Shown here one piece after another: positions 7,604 to 18,295 of a DNA stretch of 64,000 nt. The stretch covers positions 62,001 to 126,000 of the forward strand of contig JAAZNF010000072.1 of the NCBI GenBank assembly GCA_012798435.1. Direction: 5' to 3'. This DNA comes from Myxococcales bacterium. Lineage in GTDB: Bacteria; Myxococcota; B64-G9. The number at the start of each line of letters is the position of its first letter. The first letter of the stretch is position 1. Both the position numbers and the translations under genes were made by a program. The notes beneath the pieces are model-generated. The model worked only from the letters and a program-made list of their open reading frames with translations, did not search any database and was not told the DNA's origin.

Positions 7604-9439
7604 ATGGGCCGTCCACCTCGCCCCATGGGCTCTTTCATCGGCACCTACCTGAGGCTGCTCGGGACGGTTCGCCCCTACCTGGGAGGCCTCGCCGGCGCCC
7701 TGCTGTGCATGGTGCTGCTAGCCGGGACCACCGCGGTGTACGCCTGGATGGTGGGGCCGCTGCTCAAGTTCCTGATCACCCGTGGCGGCGAGGGCGGTAC
7801 CGAGATTCTGTCGCTGGTGCCGGGCCTCGACCCGTCCGCCATGGACCGCGAGCGGATGCTCCTGTGGCTTCCGCTGTTCATCCTGATCGTCGCCGGGGTG
7901 AAGGGCATCAGCTACTTCGGGCAATTCTACCTCATGGGCATGGTGGGCCAGCGGGTGATCCGGGACCTGCGCAACCGCATGTTCCTGCGCATCACCGAGC
8001 TCAGCCCGGCCTTCTACCATGAGGTGCCCACCGGGCAGATCGTGAGCCGCTTCACCAACGACGTGTACGCCATCGAGCAGGCGGTGACCTTCGCGGTGGC
8101 CTCCTACCTGCGCGATACGCTGGAGATCCTGGCCCTGGCGGTCACCGCCTTCTTGCTGGACTGGAAGCTCTCGCTCATCGCCTTCGTGGTCATGCCGGTG
8201 GCGGTATTCCCCATCGTGGCCTTTGGTAAGCGGCTGAAACACGTCTCGCTCGACGGCCAGAACAGCCTGGGCCGCATCGCCGATCGGCTGCAGGAGGCCA
8301 TCCGCGGCATGCGCATCATCCAGGTGTTCGGGGCCGAACAAAGCGAGCGCCGCCGCTTCGCCGCCGAGGCGGAGGGGTACTTCCGCATCATGCGGCGCTC
8401 GTTCGCGGTGCGCGCGCTGCAATCGCCGGTGATGGAGTTCCTCGGCGCCGCGGGCCTGGCGGCGACCATCGGCTACGCCGGGGTGCGGGTGGCCAGCGGC
8501 ACGCTGGACCCGGGACACTTCATCTCGTTCTTCGCGGCCGTGTTGCTGCTCTACAACCCCATCAAGAGCCTGGGGCGCATGGGCGACGTGACCGCCGCCG
8601 GGGTGGCCGCCGCCGAGCGGGTGTACACCCTGCTCGACAGCCCGAGCCCCGTCACCGAACACCCCGGCGCCATCGTGGCCCCGCCGTTCCAAAAGGAGCT
8701 TCGCTTCGAGAACGTCCGCTTCGCTTACCAAAAAGAGGAAGTGCTGCGCGGGGTGAACCTGTGCGCGCGGCGCGGCGAGATGGTGGCGCTGGTGGGGCCG
8801 AGCGGCGCGGGGAAATCGACGCTGGTGAACCTCATCCCGCGTTTCTACGACGTGATCGCGGGCGCCATCCGCCTGGACGGGCGCGACATCCGCGAGTTCA
8901 CCCTGTCATCGTTGCGCGCCCAGATCGGCATGGTCACCCAGGAGGTGATCCTGTTCAACGACACGGTGCGCGCCAACGTGTGCTGCGGGCGCGCGGCCTC
9001 GGACGCGGCGCTGTGGCAGGTACTCGAGCGGGCCAACGCCCGCGTCTTCGTGGAGCGGCTGCCGCAGGGGCTGGACACGCGCATCGGCGAGGGCGGCATC
9101 CTGCTTTCGGGCGGGGAGCGCCAGCGCCTGGCGGTGGCCCGGGCCCTGCTCAAGAACGCCCCGTTGCTCATCCTCGACGAGGCCACCTCGGCCCTGGACA
9201 CCGAGAGCGAGCGCGAGGTGCAGGCGGCCCTGGAGGAGCTGATGCGTGAGCGCACCACCCTGGTCATCGCCCACCGGCTGTCCACCGTGTACCGGGCAGA
9301 CCGCATCCTGGTACTGGAGCGAGGCACCGTGGTCGAGGAGGGCTCGCACGAGAAGCTCCTCGCGGCCGGCGGCCTGTACCGCAAGTTGTACGACCTGCAA
9401 TTCGCCGACCCGGCGCAGCCTTCCGGGGAGAATCCATGA
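7604..9439 (+). CDS. msbA: MsbA-type lipid A/lipid ABC exporter
   Basis: A 611-residue half-transporter that works as a homodimer in the inner membrane, flipping lipid A-core or another lipid using ATP. Six membrane helices occupy residues 15-325. The ATPase shows Walker A GPSGAGKST, signature LSGGERQRLAVA, Walker B LLILDEATSALD and the switch histidine in AHRLST. Start at 7604 with GGAGGT upstream; an internal ATG at 7625 is possible. Its stop overlaps the next start by 4 nt. In this operon the partners are not LPS genes (no lpxK or kdtA), so the cargo could be a different lipid; that is inference. Confidence 0.9.
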   Translation: MGRPPRPMGSFIGTYLRLLGTVRPYLGGLAGALLCMVLLAGTTAVYAWMVGPLLKFLITRGGEGGTEILSLVPGLDPSAMDRERMLLWLPLFILIVAGVKGISYFGQFYLMGMVGQRVIRDLRNRMFLRITELSPAFYHEVPTGQIVSRFTNDVYAIEQAVTFAVASYLRDTLEILALAVTAFLLDWKLSLIAFVVMPVAVFPIVAFGKRLKHVSLDGQNSLGRIADRLQEAIRGMRIIQVFGAEQSERRRFAAEAEGYFRIMRRSFAVRALQSPVMEFLGAAGLAATIGYAGVRVASGTLDPGHFISFFAAVLLLYNPIKSLGRMGDVTAAGVAAAERVYTLLDSPSPVTEHPGAIVAPPFQKELRFENVRFAYQKEEVLRGVNLCARRGEMVALVGPSGAGKSTLVNLIPRFYDVIAGAIRLDGRDIREFTLSSLRAQIGMVTQEVILFNDTVRANVCCGRAASDAALWQVLERANARVFVERLPQGLDTRIGEGGILLSGGERQRLAVARALLKNAPLLILDEATSALDTESEREVQAALEELMRERTTLVIAHRLSTVYRADRILVLERGTVVEEGSHEKLLAAGGLYRKLYDLQFADPAQPSGENP

Positions 9440-10704
9440 GGCGCAACCTTCGCACGGTGCGCCCCATGGCGCCGCTGGACGAATCGCTCCAGGCCGAGAT
9501 CAAGGTAAAAAGACCGCCCAAGCGCTGGCAGCGGCCGTTCTTCTGGGTGACGGTCCTGGCCGGGGCGCTGGTGGTGGTGTGCCTTATGCGCCTGTGCCTG
9601 ATTTCCTGGCCCCTGGTAGAAGGCAACGCCCGTCCACCGGCTGACGGCTACCGCGCGCTCAAGGGCCTGTTCTTCCTGCGTGTCTCCGACGCGGACGGCC
9701 GTTTCACCGGGCGGCAGGGTGTGGAGGAGGCCTTCCGCCAGGGATACCAGTGGCTGGTCGCCGCCGACGCCAACCCCGCCAGGCCCGCGGACCTGGTGAA
9801 CGAGGCGCCGTTCCCGTTGGTGGCGGCGTCGCTGCGCCAGAACAGCGATGGCCGATACCTTCTCTTCGGAGGAACGGAGCCGCTGCCGCTACTCTCCGGT
9901 CGCCGCCTGGAGGACATCCGCGGCGCCGGCGGCGTGGTGGTTCTGGACGCGCTCGGAGAGACGAACGCCGTCTGGCGCGAGCGCGAGGTGCAGTCTTTCG
10001 ATGGGATCTTGCTCCTCGATCTGCCACGCCTGCCATCGGCCGACTCGGCGTGGGATGCGTTGTGCACGGGGATCGCCGCCCTGATGCGTCTTCCGTACCG
10101 ACACCTGGCCGTGGCGCGACGACCGGTCGAAGCGCTGGCCCACCTGGACAACCTCAACCGCCGCCGCCACTCGCTGCTGTTCTGCGGGGCGGGGACCGAC
10201 GAGAGTGGCGCTGCGGCCTGGCCGGCACTGGCCAGCTACGTCCTGGTCCCTGACTCCCAGGGACCGTGGTACCCGAGAGAGATCGCCGACGCGCTGCGCG
10301 CAGGGCGCCACTACTGCGCCATGCCGTTTCTGGGCGACCCCAGCGGATTTCGTTTCTTCGCCGCCAGAAAAGATGGAACGCTGGCGGGCCTGATGGGCGA
10401 CTCGCTGATCCTGGAGCCGGGGCTTCTGCTGATCGCCGATCTGAACCTGCCCTCCCAGGCGCCGGGGATTACCCTGCGCCTGATGCTAGACGGCCTGGAG
10501 GTAACCCGGGCGACCGGAGGCCGGCTCGATTTCCGCGTGGAAAAACCTGGCGCCTACCGGATCGAAGCCACCCTGCGGGCCCCGCGGATTCCATTCGGGG
10601 AGATCGACGCCACCTTCATCCTGTCGAACCCCATCTTTCTATCGGCCCCCGGCGCCTCCGCGCCGCCCGCGACGAAGGCTGCCCAACCCAAGAGAGCCCG
10701 ATGA
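9436..10704 (+). CDS. Membrane-anchored degenerate PHP (CehA-like) protein
   Basis: 422 residues with one membrane helix at 35-59; the remainder is probably periplasmic. The segment from about 73 to 125 follows the CehA/PHP layout (start strand, Ser-Asp-x-Asp-Gly, helix, strand), but the expected His-x-His reads FLR and the expected Thr-Asp-His reads AAD-Ala. The metal ligands therefore appear lost. The later part keeps the family signature of a GRHYCAM-type strand and DPSGFRFFAA, then an Ig-like end (320-400). It is translationally coupled to msbA (ATGA) and to the CoA-transferase gene (ATGA). Likely a non-catalytic binding or scaffold protein. The PHP link is my reading of pattern similarity and needs a profile search. 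Confidence 0.6.
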   Translation: MRRNLRTVRPMAPLDESLQAEIKVKRPPKRWQRPFFWVTVLAGALVVVCLMRLCLISWPLVEGNARPPADGYRALKGLFFLRVSDADGRFTGRQGVEEAFRQGYQWLVAADANPARPADLVNEAPFPLVAASLRQNSDGRYLLFGGTEPLPLLSGRRLEDIRGAGGVVVLDALGETNAVWREREVQSFDGILLLDLPRLPSADSAWDALCTGIAALMRLPYRHLAVARRPVEALAHLDNLNRRRHSLLFCGAGTDESGAAAWPALASYVLVPDSQGPWYPREIADALRAGRHYCAMPFLGDPSGFRFFAARKDGTLAGLMGDSLILEPGLLLIADLNLPSQAPGITLRLMLDGLEVTRATGGRLDFRVEKPGAYRIEATLRAPRIPFGEIDATFILSNPIFLSAPGASAPPATKAAQPKRAR

Positions 10705-13040
10705 CCACCCATCCCGTCCCTGCCACGAACCCGTCCGCGCCGGTGCTGGCCGACCTGCGGGTGCTGCTCCTCGAACCCGATCTCGCCGGCTGTCTGGTGG
10801 GCCTGCTGCTTTCGGACCTCGGCGCCGACGTGGTGCGCTGGGGTCGCTCTCGCTGGCTGGGTTCGGACAAGCTGCGGGCCGTCCTGGGCCGGGGCCAGAC
10901 CGACCTCGAGGCCATGGATCCCACCACCACCCGGGATTCGCTCCTCGAGCTCGTAGAACGAGCCGATGTCGCCATCGGGGAGGCCGGCTCGCCTTCGCTG
11001 GGGCCTCAGGACTTCGCCGCGCTGCGGCGGGCCAAGAACCCGGGGCTCATCCACCTCGATCTTCCCGCCTTCGGGCCGGAGGACCGGGTCGAAGACACCC
11101 CGGCATGGGAAAGTCTGGTGAACTGCGCCGGCGGCGTGTTTCAGAAGCCGCTGGGCCGGGCGGTGCTCCATGACATCCCCATCGCCTCGGTGATGGCGGG
11201 GCTGTTCGGCGCCAATGCCCTGCTGGCGGCGCTCTACGCCCGCGCCCGGACAGGCCACGGTCAGGATCTGCAGGTGTGTCGCTCGGACAGCGGCCTGTTC
11301 TCGCAGGTGCTCACCTTCCTCATCCGCACCGGCGTGCCGCGGGCATTCCTGCCGCTCAAGATGGCGGCCACCCCCTTCATGGGGAGTTTCCCGTGCGCCG
11401 ATGGGCGCTTCATTTACCTGCACATCACCCTGCCCAACCACGCCGCCCGCATGTTGCGCATCCTGGAGCACAGCGGTTTCGCCGATCAGGCGCGGGCGCT
11501 ACGGCGGGTTCTCTCTACCGAGACGCTCAAAGATCCCAGCCAGGTCAAAAGCGTGCCCGAGGCCCGCGCTATCCGGGAGCGCTTCCGTGCCACCTTCCGT
11601 CTGCGCCCGGCCGCTCACTGGGAAGCCCTCCTCGGTGAGGAGCTGTGCTGCGTCATGGTGCGCACGACGCCCGAGTGGCTGGCCGAGGCGGAGCGAACGG
11701 GCATGTCCGACGCCTGCCGCGTCGAGGACCCCGAATTCGGGCAGCTCTTGTGCCCGGGCCCGGCGCTCGCCATCGACGGCATCGACTGGGCTGCCCGGCC
11801 GCGCCGACTTGCGCAGGACACCCGCGAGATCGCCCGGCGCTGGAGCGCACCGCGTTCCGTGCCGCAGCCGACCGCCGGAACGCCGCCGGCCCCGGCGCCC
11901 GGGGCGCCGCCGCTTTCGGGCCTGCGCGTGCTCGACATGTCGCGGGTGATCGCCGGCCCCTGCGCCGGGCGTATGCTGGCCGAACTCGGCGCCGAGGTCA
12001 CCATCGTCCAGAGCCCGGAGCAGCTCGACTGGGCGCTGTCGTTCCACCTGGTCTTCAACGCGGGCAAGCGCTCGCTGGCGCTCGACCTTGCGAGCGCGGA
12101 GGGCAAGCGCCGCCTGGAGCGTCTGTTGGAGACCGTACGCCCGGACGTCTTGGTCCAGAACTTCCGCAGCCTGGACGTGGCCCGGGCGGTGGGCATACAC
12201 CCGGCGGACCTGCGCCGGCGGCTCCCGGACCTGGTGAACATCCATCTCAACGCCTACGGTCACCGCGGCCCCTGGCAGAAGAAGCCCGGTTTCGAGCAGG
12301 TGATCCAGGCGGTCACCGGCATGCAGGTGCTCTACGGAAAGGGTCGGCCGCGCCTGTACCCGGCGCCGGTGATCGACATCGGTTCGGGGCTGCTCGGCGC
12401 CCTGGCCGCGCTGGCCGGCCTGCTGCGCAGGCAACGCGACGGCTCCGGGTGCGACACCTCCACCCACATGACCTCGGCCGCGGTGATGTTCCAGGCCAAC
12501 ACCCTCGCGACTGACATCAAGGCGGGCAGCGCCGTCGCCACGCGCCTCGCGCTCACCCGGAACGGCAGCGTGTGCCTGGCCGGGCCCGAGGACGACCTTC
12601 GCCGCTTTCTGCGCCAGGCGGGTTTCGATGGTCCTTCGGCCCGCGTGCGCTTCGCGCTCTCGAGCCTGGCTTCCCTCAGAAAACGACTGCGCCAGGCAAA
12701 CCTCGCCGATCGCGTTGGGGTCGTCCCCTTGCTGGACCCGCGGCGGCTCACCCGCCGGGAGCCGCGCACGGGACCGCTCCCGTTGGCCTGCCGCAGAGCC
12801 TACCCGGGAGTCGAGCGCCCGCTGCTCTTTCTGCGGTTTCCCATGCATCTCCAACATACTCCTTGCGTCGAGGTCCGGCCGCCGCCCATGGTCGGGCAGC
12901 ACGGCCGGCAGATCCTGGAGGCCCTCGGCGAAACCAGCGCCGCCACTGAGGTCCCCTACCCTACCCCCAAACCCTACCCGCTGTGGCTGCTGGACCTGAT
13001 CCGCTGGGGATACTACGCCTGGCGCTCCGGCAGCTTGTGA
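10701..13040 (+). CDS. Tandem two-domain CaiB/BaiF (family III) CoA-transferase-like protein
   Basis: 779 residues containing two family III CoA-transferase modules in one chain. The N half is about 15-370 and the C half 400-779, joined by a Pro/Ala linker. The C half opens with LSGLRVLDMSRVIAGPCAGRML, the classic CoA-binding start, and has the later DIGSGLLGALAALAGLL helix. The N half has a diverged version (LADLRVLLLEPDLAG). The catalytic Asp of the family normally lies in a PGxD...QA.sG context; here both halves have Glu (PGFEQVIQAVTG and PAWESLVNCAGG). The family moves CoA between carboxylates or racemises acyl-CoAs. Start at 10701 overlaps the previous stop. Activity is uncertain. Confidence 0.8.
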   Translation: MTTHPVPATNPSAPVLADLRVLLLEPDLAGCLVGLLLSDLGADVVRWGRSRWLGSDKLRAVLGRGQTDLEAMDPTTTRDSLLELVERADVAIGEAGSPSLGPQDFAALRRAKNPGLIHLDLPAFGPEDRVEDTPAWESLVNCAGGVFQKPLGRAVLHDIPIASVMAGLFGANALLAALYARARTGHGQDLQVCRSDSGLFSQVLTFLIRTGVPRAFLPLKMAATPFMGSFPCADGRFIYLHITLPNHAARMLRILEHSGFADQARALRRVLSTETLKDPSQVKSVPEARAIRERFRATFRLRPAAHWEALLGEELCCVMVRTTPEWLAEAERTGMSDACRVEDPEFGQLLCPGPALAIDGIDWAARPRRLAQDTREIARRWSAPRSVPQPTAGTPPAPAPGAPPLSGLRVLDMSRVIAGPCAGRMLAELGAEVTIVQSPEQLDWALSFHLVFNAGKRSLALDLASAEGKRRLERLLETVRPDVLVQNFRSLDVARAVGIHPADLRRRLPDLVNIHLNAYGHRGPWQKKPGFEQVIQAVTGMQVLYGKGRPRLYPAPVIDIGSGLLGALAALAGLLRRQRDGSGCDTSTHMTSAAVMFQANTLATDIKAGSAVATRLALTRNGSVCLAGPEDDLRRFLRQAGFDGPSARVRFALSSLASLRKRLRQANLADRVGVVPLLDPRRLTRREPRTGPLPLACRRAYPGVERPLLFLRFPMHLQHTPCVEVRPPPMVGQHGRQILEALGETSAATEVPYPTPKPYPLWLLDLIRWGYYAWRSGSL

Positions 13041-13104
13041 TCCTTTGCGCCATCGACCCGACGTCAGCATTGCGACGGCGACTGTTTGTGACAACATCGC
13101 GCTT

Positions 13105-13144
13105 CGCGCGAACGCGCTGGCTCTGGCGGCCACGCGTTCGCGCG
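13105..13144. repeat. Long-hairpin element B, in the 250-bp gap after the CoA-transferase gene
   Basis: A perfect 12-bp inverted repeat (CGCGCGAACGCG at 13105-13116, CGCGTTCGCGCG at 13133-13144) continues inward with TGGC/GCCA. The right flank ACAGCGTGAGCCGA, then CCGGAGG, matches the right flank of element A at 2138 almost base for base, so the two hairpins look homologous. The gap 13041-13290 holds no gene. As an RNA it could end transcription of both convergent genes. Confidence 0.6.
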
Positions 13145-13290
13145 ACAGGAAGGCCACTTACAGCGTGAGCCGACCGGAGGTCTCGCGAACAAGAATTTTG
13201 ACCAGCGTGCGACCGCTGCAAGGAAGGGCTGGTGGCAAGGTGCTTCTGGCGAATCTCCCGGACCGCGTCTTTTCGCGGGGCCGGCGGGCG

Positions 13291-14565
13291 TCAGAAGGTC
13301 AGCATGCCGGTCAGCCAGTAGGTGAAGATGGTGGTCTCTTCCACCCGGATGCGGCGGCCGGGGTCGTCGTAGATGCCCATGCGGTAGTTGTTGGGGATGT
13401 CCGAGGGTTGGCTGCAGTCGCCCTCGCCGGTCTTGTCCTGGCAGTAGTCGGCACCGGTGATGAAGTGCTCGGTGTTGTGGGCCAGGCTGACCCCGAAACG
13501 GAAGCGGGCGAACTCGGCCATGCGGAACACGAACCCCAGGTGGAGCCCGAACTGGGTGTACTCGCCCACCGCCTGGAGCTGGCGGCTGTTCACGGTCGCC
13601 TGGCCGGCCGAATCACGGGCCACCAGAAAGTCCGAAAGCTCCGACACCGTGCCGCGGGCGGAGTCCTTGCCCTTGCTCTCCACCTCGCCGAAGAACTCGG
13701 TGTTGAGCGACAGGTCGATGGCGAACTTCTGGTGCTTCTTCTTGTTCTCCCAGGGGATGATCTCCATGCCGGCGATGAAGCCGCCGTGGTAGGGCATGCT
13801 GAAGCCGGCGTTCTTCGCCTCGCGGCCCTGGATGGGGATGCTGCCCTGGAGCCCCACGTAGGGGTCCAGCGCCTTCATGCGGTGCGAGAAGCGGAAGAAC
13901 GGCGTGAGCACGTGATGGCCCATGCCCACGTGACCACTGCTCCCGCCGGCGACCTCGGACGGCTGCGCCAGCGCGCCCGAGGGGATCATGTACTCGAACC
14001 CGAACACCCACACGCTCTTGGTGTCGTCGCGCTCCTCGTTGAAGGGCGCCCATTTCACACCCACGGTCATGTCGCCGATGCCCGAGCGCTTGGCGGAGGG
14101 GCTCGTCTCCGGGCTCACCGCCAGGGAGTTGCCCGGGCAGGACGGGAAGCACCCCGGCATCTGGGTGGAATCCTGGTTGTAGAGCGTCGAGTTGCCGAGC
14201 CCCACGTTCTTGGCGTAGCCGATGCTCTTCTTGTCGTGGATCACCCAGGGTAGGTTCACGTACAGCTCGAGGTCGTGATACAGGCCGATCTCGATGGTGT
14301 AGTCCATGCCGTAGATCTGGCGCTGGAAGCGCAGCTCGTCGAAGTCCGGGCGATTGGCGAACTGCGGGTTGCTCCACAGGTACATCCATTCGTGGGTGAT
14401 CTTGGCCCGCTGCAAGGTGGAGTGGAAGCCGATGTCCACATTGAGGTCGAACGGATCGTTCTTGTCAGCCGCGTCGATGACATCGGTGAACTCGGCGCCA
14501 CGGGCCGCCGCCGGACCCAGGAATGCGAAAACAAGCACCGCCATGCCAACCTGCCAGCGTCTCAT
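13291..14565 (-). CDS. Predicted outer-membrane beta-barrel protein
   Basis: 424 residues. A GGAGG site 7 nt before the ATG at 14565 and a signal peptide ending AARGAEF support the start. The mature part is a run of alternating amphipathic strands (for instance DYTIEIGLYHDLELYVNLPW and FGLHLGFVFRMAEFARFRFGVSLAHN) with long polar loops, and the chain ends in an aromatic residue (LTGMLTF), the usual barrel C-terminus. Two cysteines sit in one loop (GCFPSCPG) and two in another. Function unknown; the overall look is that of a channel or substrate-uptake barrel. It is transcribed toward element B; the response-regulator gene upstream is 63 nt away on the same strand. Confidence 0.72.
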   Translation of the reverse strand: MRRWQVGMAVLVFAFLGPAAARGAEFTDVIDAADKNDPFDLNVDIGFHSTLQRAKITHEWMYLWSNPQFANRPDFDELRFQRQIYGMDYTIEIGLYHDLELYVNLPWVIHDKKSIGYAKNVGLGNSTLYNQDSTQMPGCFPSCPGNSLAVSPETSPSAKRSGIGDMTVGVKWAPFNEERDDTKSVWVFGFEYMIPSGALAQPSEVAGGSSGHVGMGHHVLTPFFRFSHRMKALDPYVGLQGSIPIQGREAKNAGFSMPYHGGFIAGMEIIPWENKKKHQKFAIDLSLNTEFFGEVESKGKDSARGTVSELSDFLVARDSAGQATVNSRQLQAVGEYTQFGLHLGFVFRMAEFARFRFGVSLAHNTEHFITGADYCQDKTGEGDCSQPSDIPNNYRMGIYDDPGRRIRVEETTIFTYWLTGMLTF

Positions 14566-14628
14566 CGTGCGCCTCCGCTGACGAAAATCCACAGTTTTGA
14601 GAACAGTTAACAGACCCCGGGCCGCCGG

Positions 14629-16007
<1,379 letters not shown>

Positions 16008-16011
<4 letters not shown>

Positions 16012-18170
16012 GGCTGCCCCCTATCACGACTGGGAGGGAACGGCAAGTCGCCGCCCTCTGGCCCGGCCGGCGTCTCGGACTTGGCGGAGGCGGCCGTCTC
16101 CGCCGGAGCGCGCGCGGGCAAGAACACCCGGAAGGTCGACCCCTCTCCCGGACGCGACCACACCCGGATCTCGCCGTTGTGGTTCTCGATGAGGCGCTGG
16201 CAGATGGCCAGCCCCAGCCCGGTGCCGCGATCCTTGGTAGTGTAGAAGGGCACAAAGATGCGCTCCAGCGCCTCCGGCGGGATACCCTTGCCGGTGTCCT
16301 GGATCTCCACCTGCACCGCCCCGGCGCGCAGCGCCGAACCCGCCCAGAACTCCGAGTGGTCCCGGGTGCGCAAGGTGCGCACGGTGATGCACCCTCCCTC
16401 CGGCGTGGCTTCCAGGGCGTTGCGCAGCAGGTTGAGGAAGACCTGGGTGAGCTGCTGGGCGTTGCCCTCCAGGGCCGGCAGGTCCTTGGCCAGTTCGGTC
16501 TTGAGTGTAACGCTCGTCGGCAGCGTCGGCGAAAACAGCTTCAGGGTGTGGCTCACCACCTCGTTCAGATCGATGGTGGACTGTGTCGCCTTGAGCGGCC
16601 GGGCGTAGTCGAGGAACTGATCGACGACCTGGTTGAGGCGGTCGGTCTCCTCGATGATGATCTTCAAGAACTCGGAGGCGTCATCGCCCACCGCGGCCGG
16701 GTCCAGGTACTGGGCCGCGCCCTTGATGGCGCCCAGTGGGTTGCGGATCTCGTGGGCCAGGCCCGCCGCCATCTGCCCCAGCACCGCCAGCCGGTCCCGC
16801 TCGCGCACCCGGGCCAGCACGCGCGAGTTCTCGATCACCACCGCCGCCTGCTCCGCCACCGCCATCAAGGAGGCGATCTCCACGGTGGAGTAGCCCTCGG
16901 CCGCGGCCGGGTCGTGGAAGAACCACAGGCCCAGGATCTCGTCCTTCTGGCCCACGAAGGGGACGCAGGCCCCGGCCTTGAGGGTTGCTAAAGTTTCCAG
17001 CACCTGGCGCGCGCGCTTGACGTCCTCCGGGGATTCCGCCTCGGCCAGCACGCCGCCGTCGGCCAGGCGCTGCTCGAAGGTCTCCGCCAAAATCACCGTC
17101 GGGGTCTTGCGCAGCTGCTCGAAGAAGGTGCGGTGGGCCGCCACGTCCAGACGCAGCGGGGGCTCCGGCCCGCGAAAGCCGATGCGCCGGTAGGAGGCCC
17201 CGCCCTCGTCCTGGAGGTACACCGAGACCGCGTTCTGCCGCAGGGTCTGGAACATGGCCTCCAGGATGGCCTCGCTCATCTGCCTGGGATCGAGCCGGGT
17301 GGCGATGTCGCGCCGCAGCTCCTCCAGACGCCGGCGTACCTCGTGCCCCTCGCGCGAGAGCAACCGGCGCGGGCTGCTCTCCAGCTTGTCGCGCACCGGC
17401 TCGAACAGGATCAGGATGACGAACGAGCCGACGAAGATGTGAAACAGGGGAAAGTCCGCCGAGCCCCCGGTCCAGTACACCAGCACCCAGAACACCACCG
17501 CCAGGATCAGCGAGACGGCGATGAGGACCAGGCCGCGGCCCAGCATCTCCTGGAGATCCAGCAGGCGGTACTTCACCAAGCTCTGACTGATGAAGTACAG
17601 AAAGAAGATGGCCACCAGGTCCCCCCAGGCGCGCAAAAATCCCAGCGGGCCGGGCAGGATCCCGAGCAGCACGAAGGTCACCGCCGCCAGCAACACCACC
17701 AGCAGGTAGCGGAGCCAGGTCCGTTCCCGCGGCGACTGGATCTCGCGCCGCCGCGCGTAGATGAAGGCCGCGCACAGGTACAGCCCGGCGAAGGCATACC
17801 CCACCACCAGCCCCACGCTGATGTCGTTCTGGCTCCAGGGGGTGATCAAGAAGACGATGAGCAGCGACGACAGGGCGGCAGCAGCGAGCAAGAACGGCTT
17901 CACCCGCCGCGGGTCGCGCCACAGGAAGTTGCCGAAGAACAAGAGCGCCGTCACCGGCAGCGCGGCGGCCGCCGCCAGATCGGCCTGGAACCAGATGCTT
18001 CGGCCGCTGATGCGGTGGAAGAACGCCGCCAGGAAATGGAGCACCAGGTTGGCCGAGAACACGGTGAACAGGACGTTGGTCTGCACCCGCCGGCCGCGCA
18101 GCAAAGCCGAGATGCCAACGGCCACGCTCACGATCGCCGCCAACAGGCCGCTCTGAGCTTCGAGATTCAC
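16008..18170 (-). CDS. Multi-TM sensor histidine kinase with GAF domain
   Basis: 720 residues. The first 260 hold seven or so hydrophobic helices, like the membrane sensor of PrsK/7TM-type kinases. A GAF-like domain follows (about 290-455), then the dimerisation domain with the phospho-acceptor in [15 protein letters not shown], then the ATPase with an N box ([14 protein letters not shown]), G1 (DTGKGIPPE) and G2 (GTGLGLAI). The C-terminal 35 residues are a disordered tail. It forms an operon with the downstream NtrC-type regulator. PrsK-like kinases in other bacteria respond to envelope or lipid signals, so an envelope cue is a reasonable guess only. Confidence 0.9.
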
Positions 18171-18295
18171 GGTCTTCTCCTACCACCGCCCCGAGGGAGG
18201 TGGCAACTCGAAGATTTTGCTTCAACCGATCCGCGGCGTCGTGGTAACCAGATCGCCGGCCCCACACAGCGGCTGAAAAGCCGAGGAGGTCTCTC

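Noticed and set aside
18200-18240. Sigma-54 (-24/-12) promoter near the NtrC-type two-component genes
   Set aside because: A TGGCA...TTGC-like pair is present, but the spacing between GG and GC is 15 nt instead of 10.
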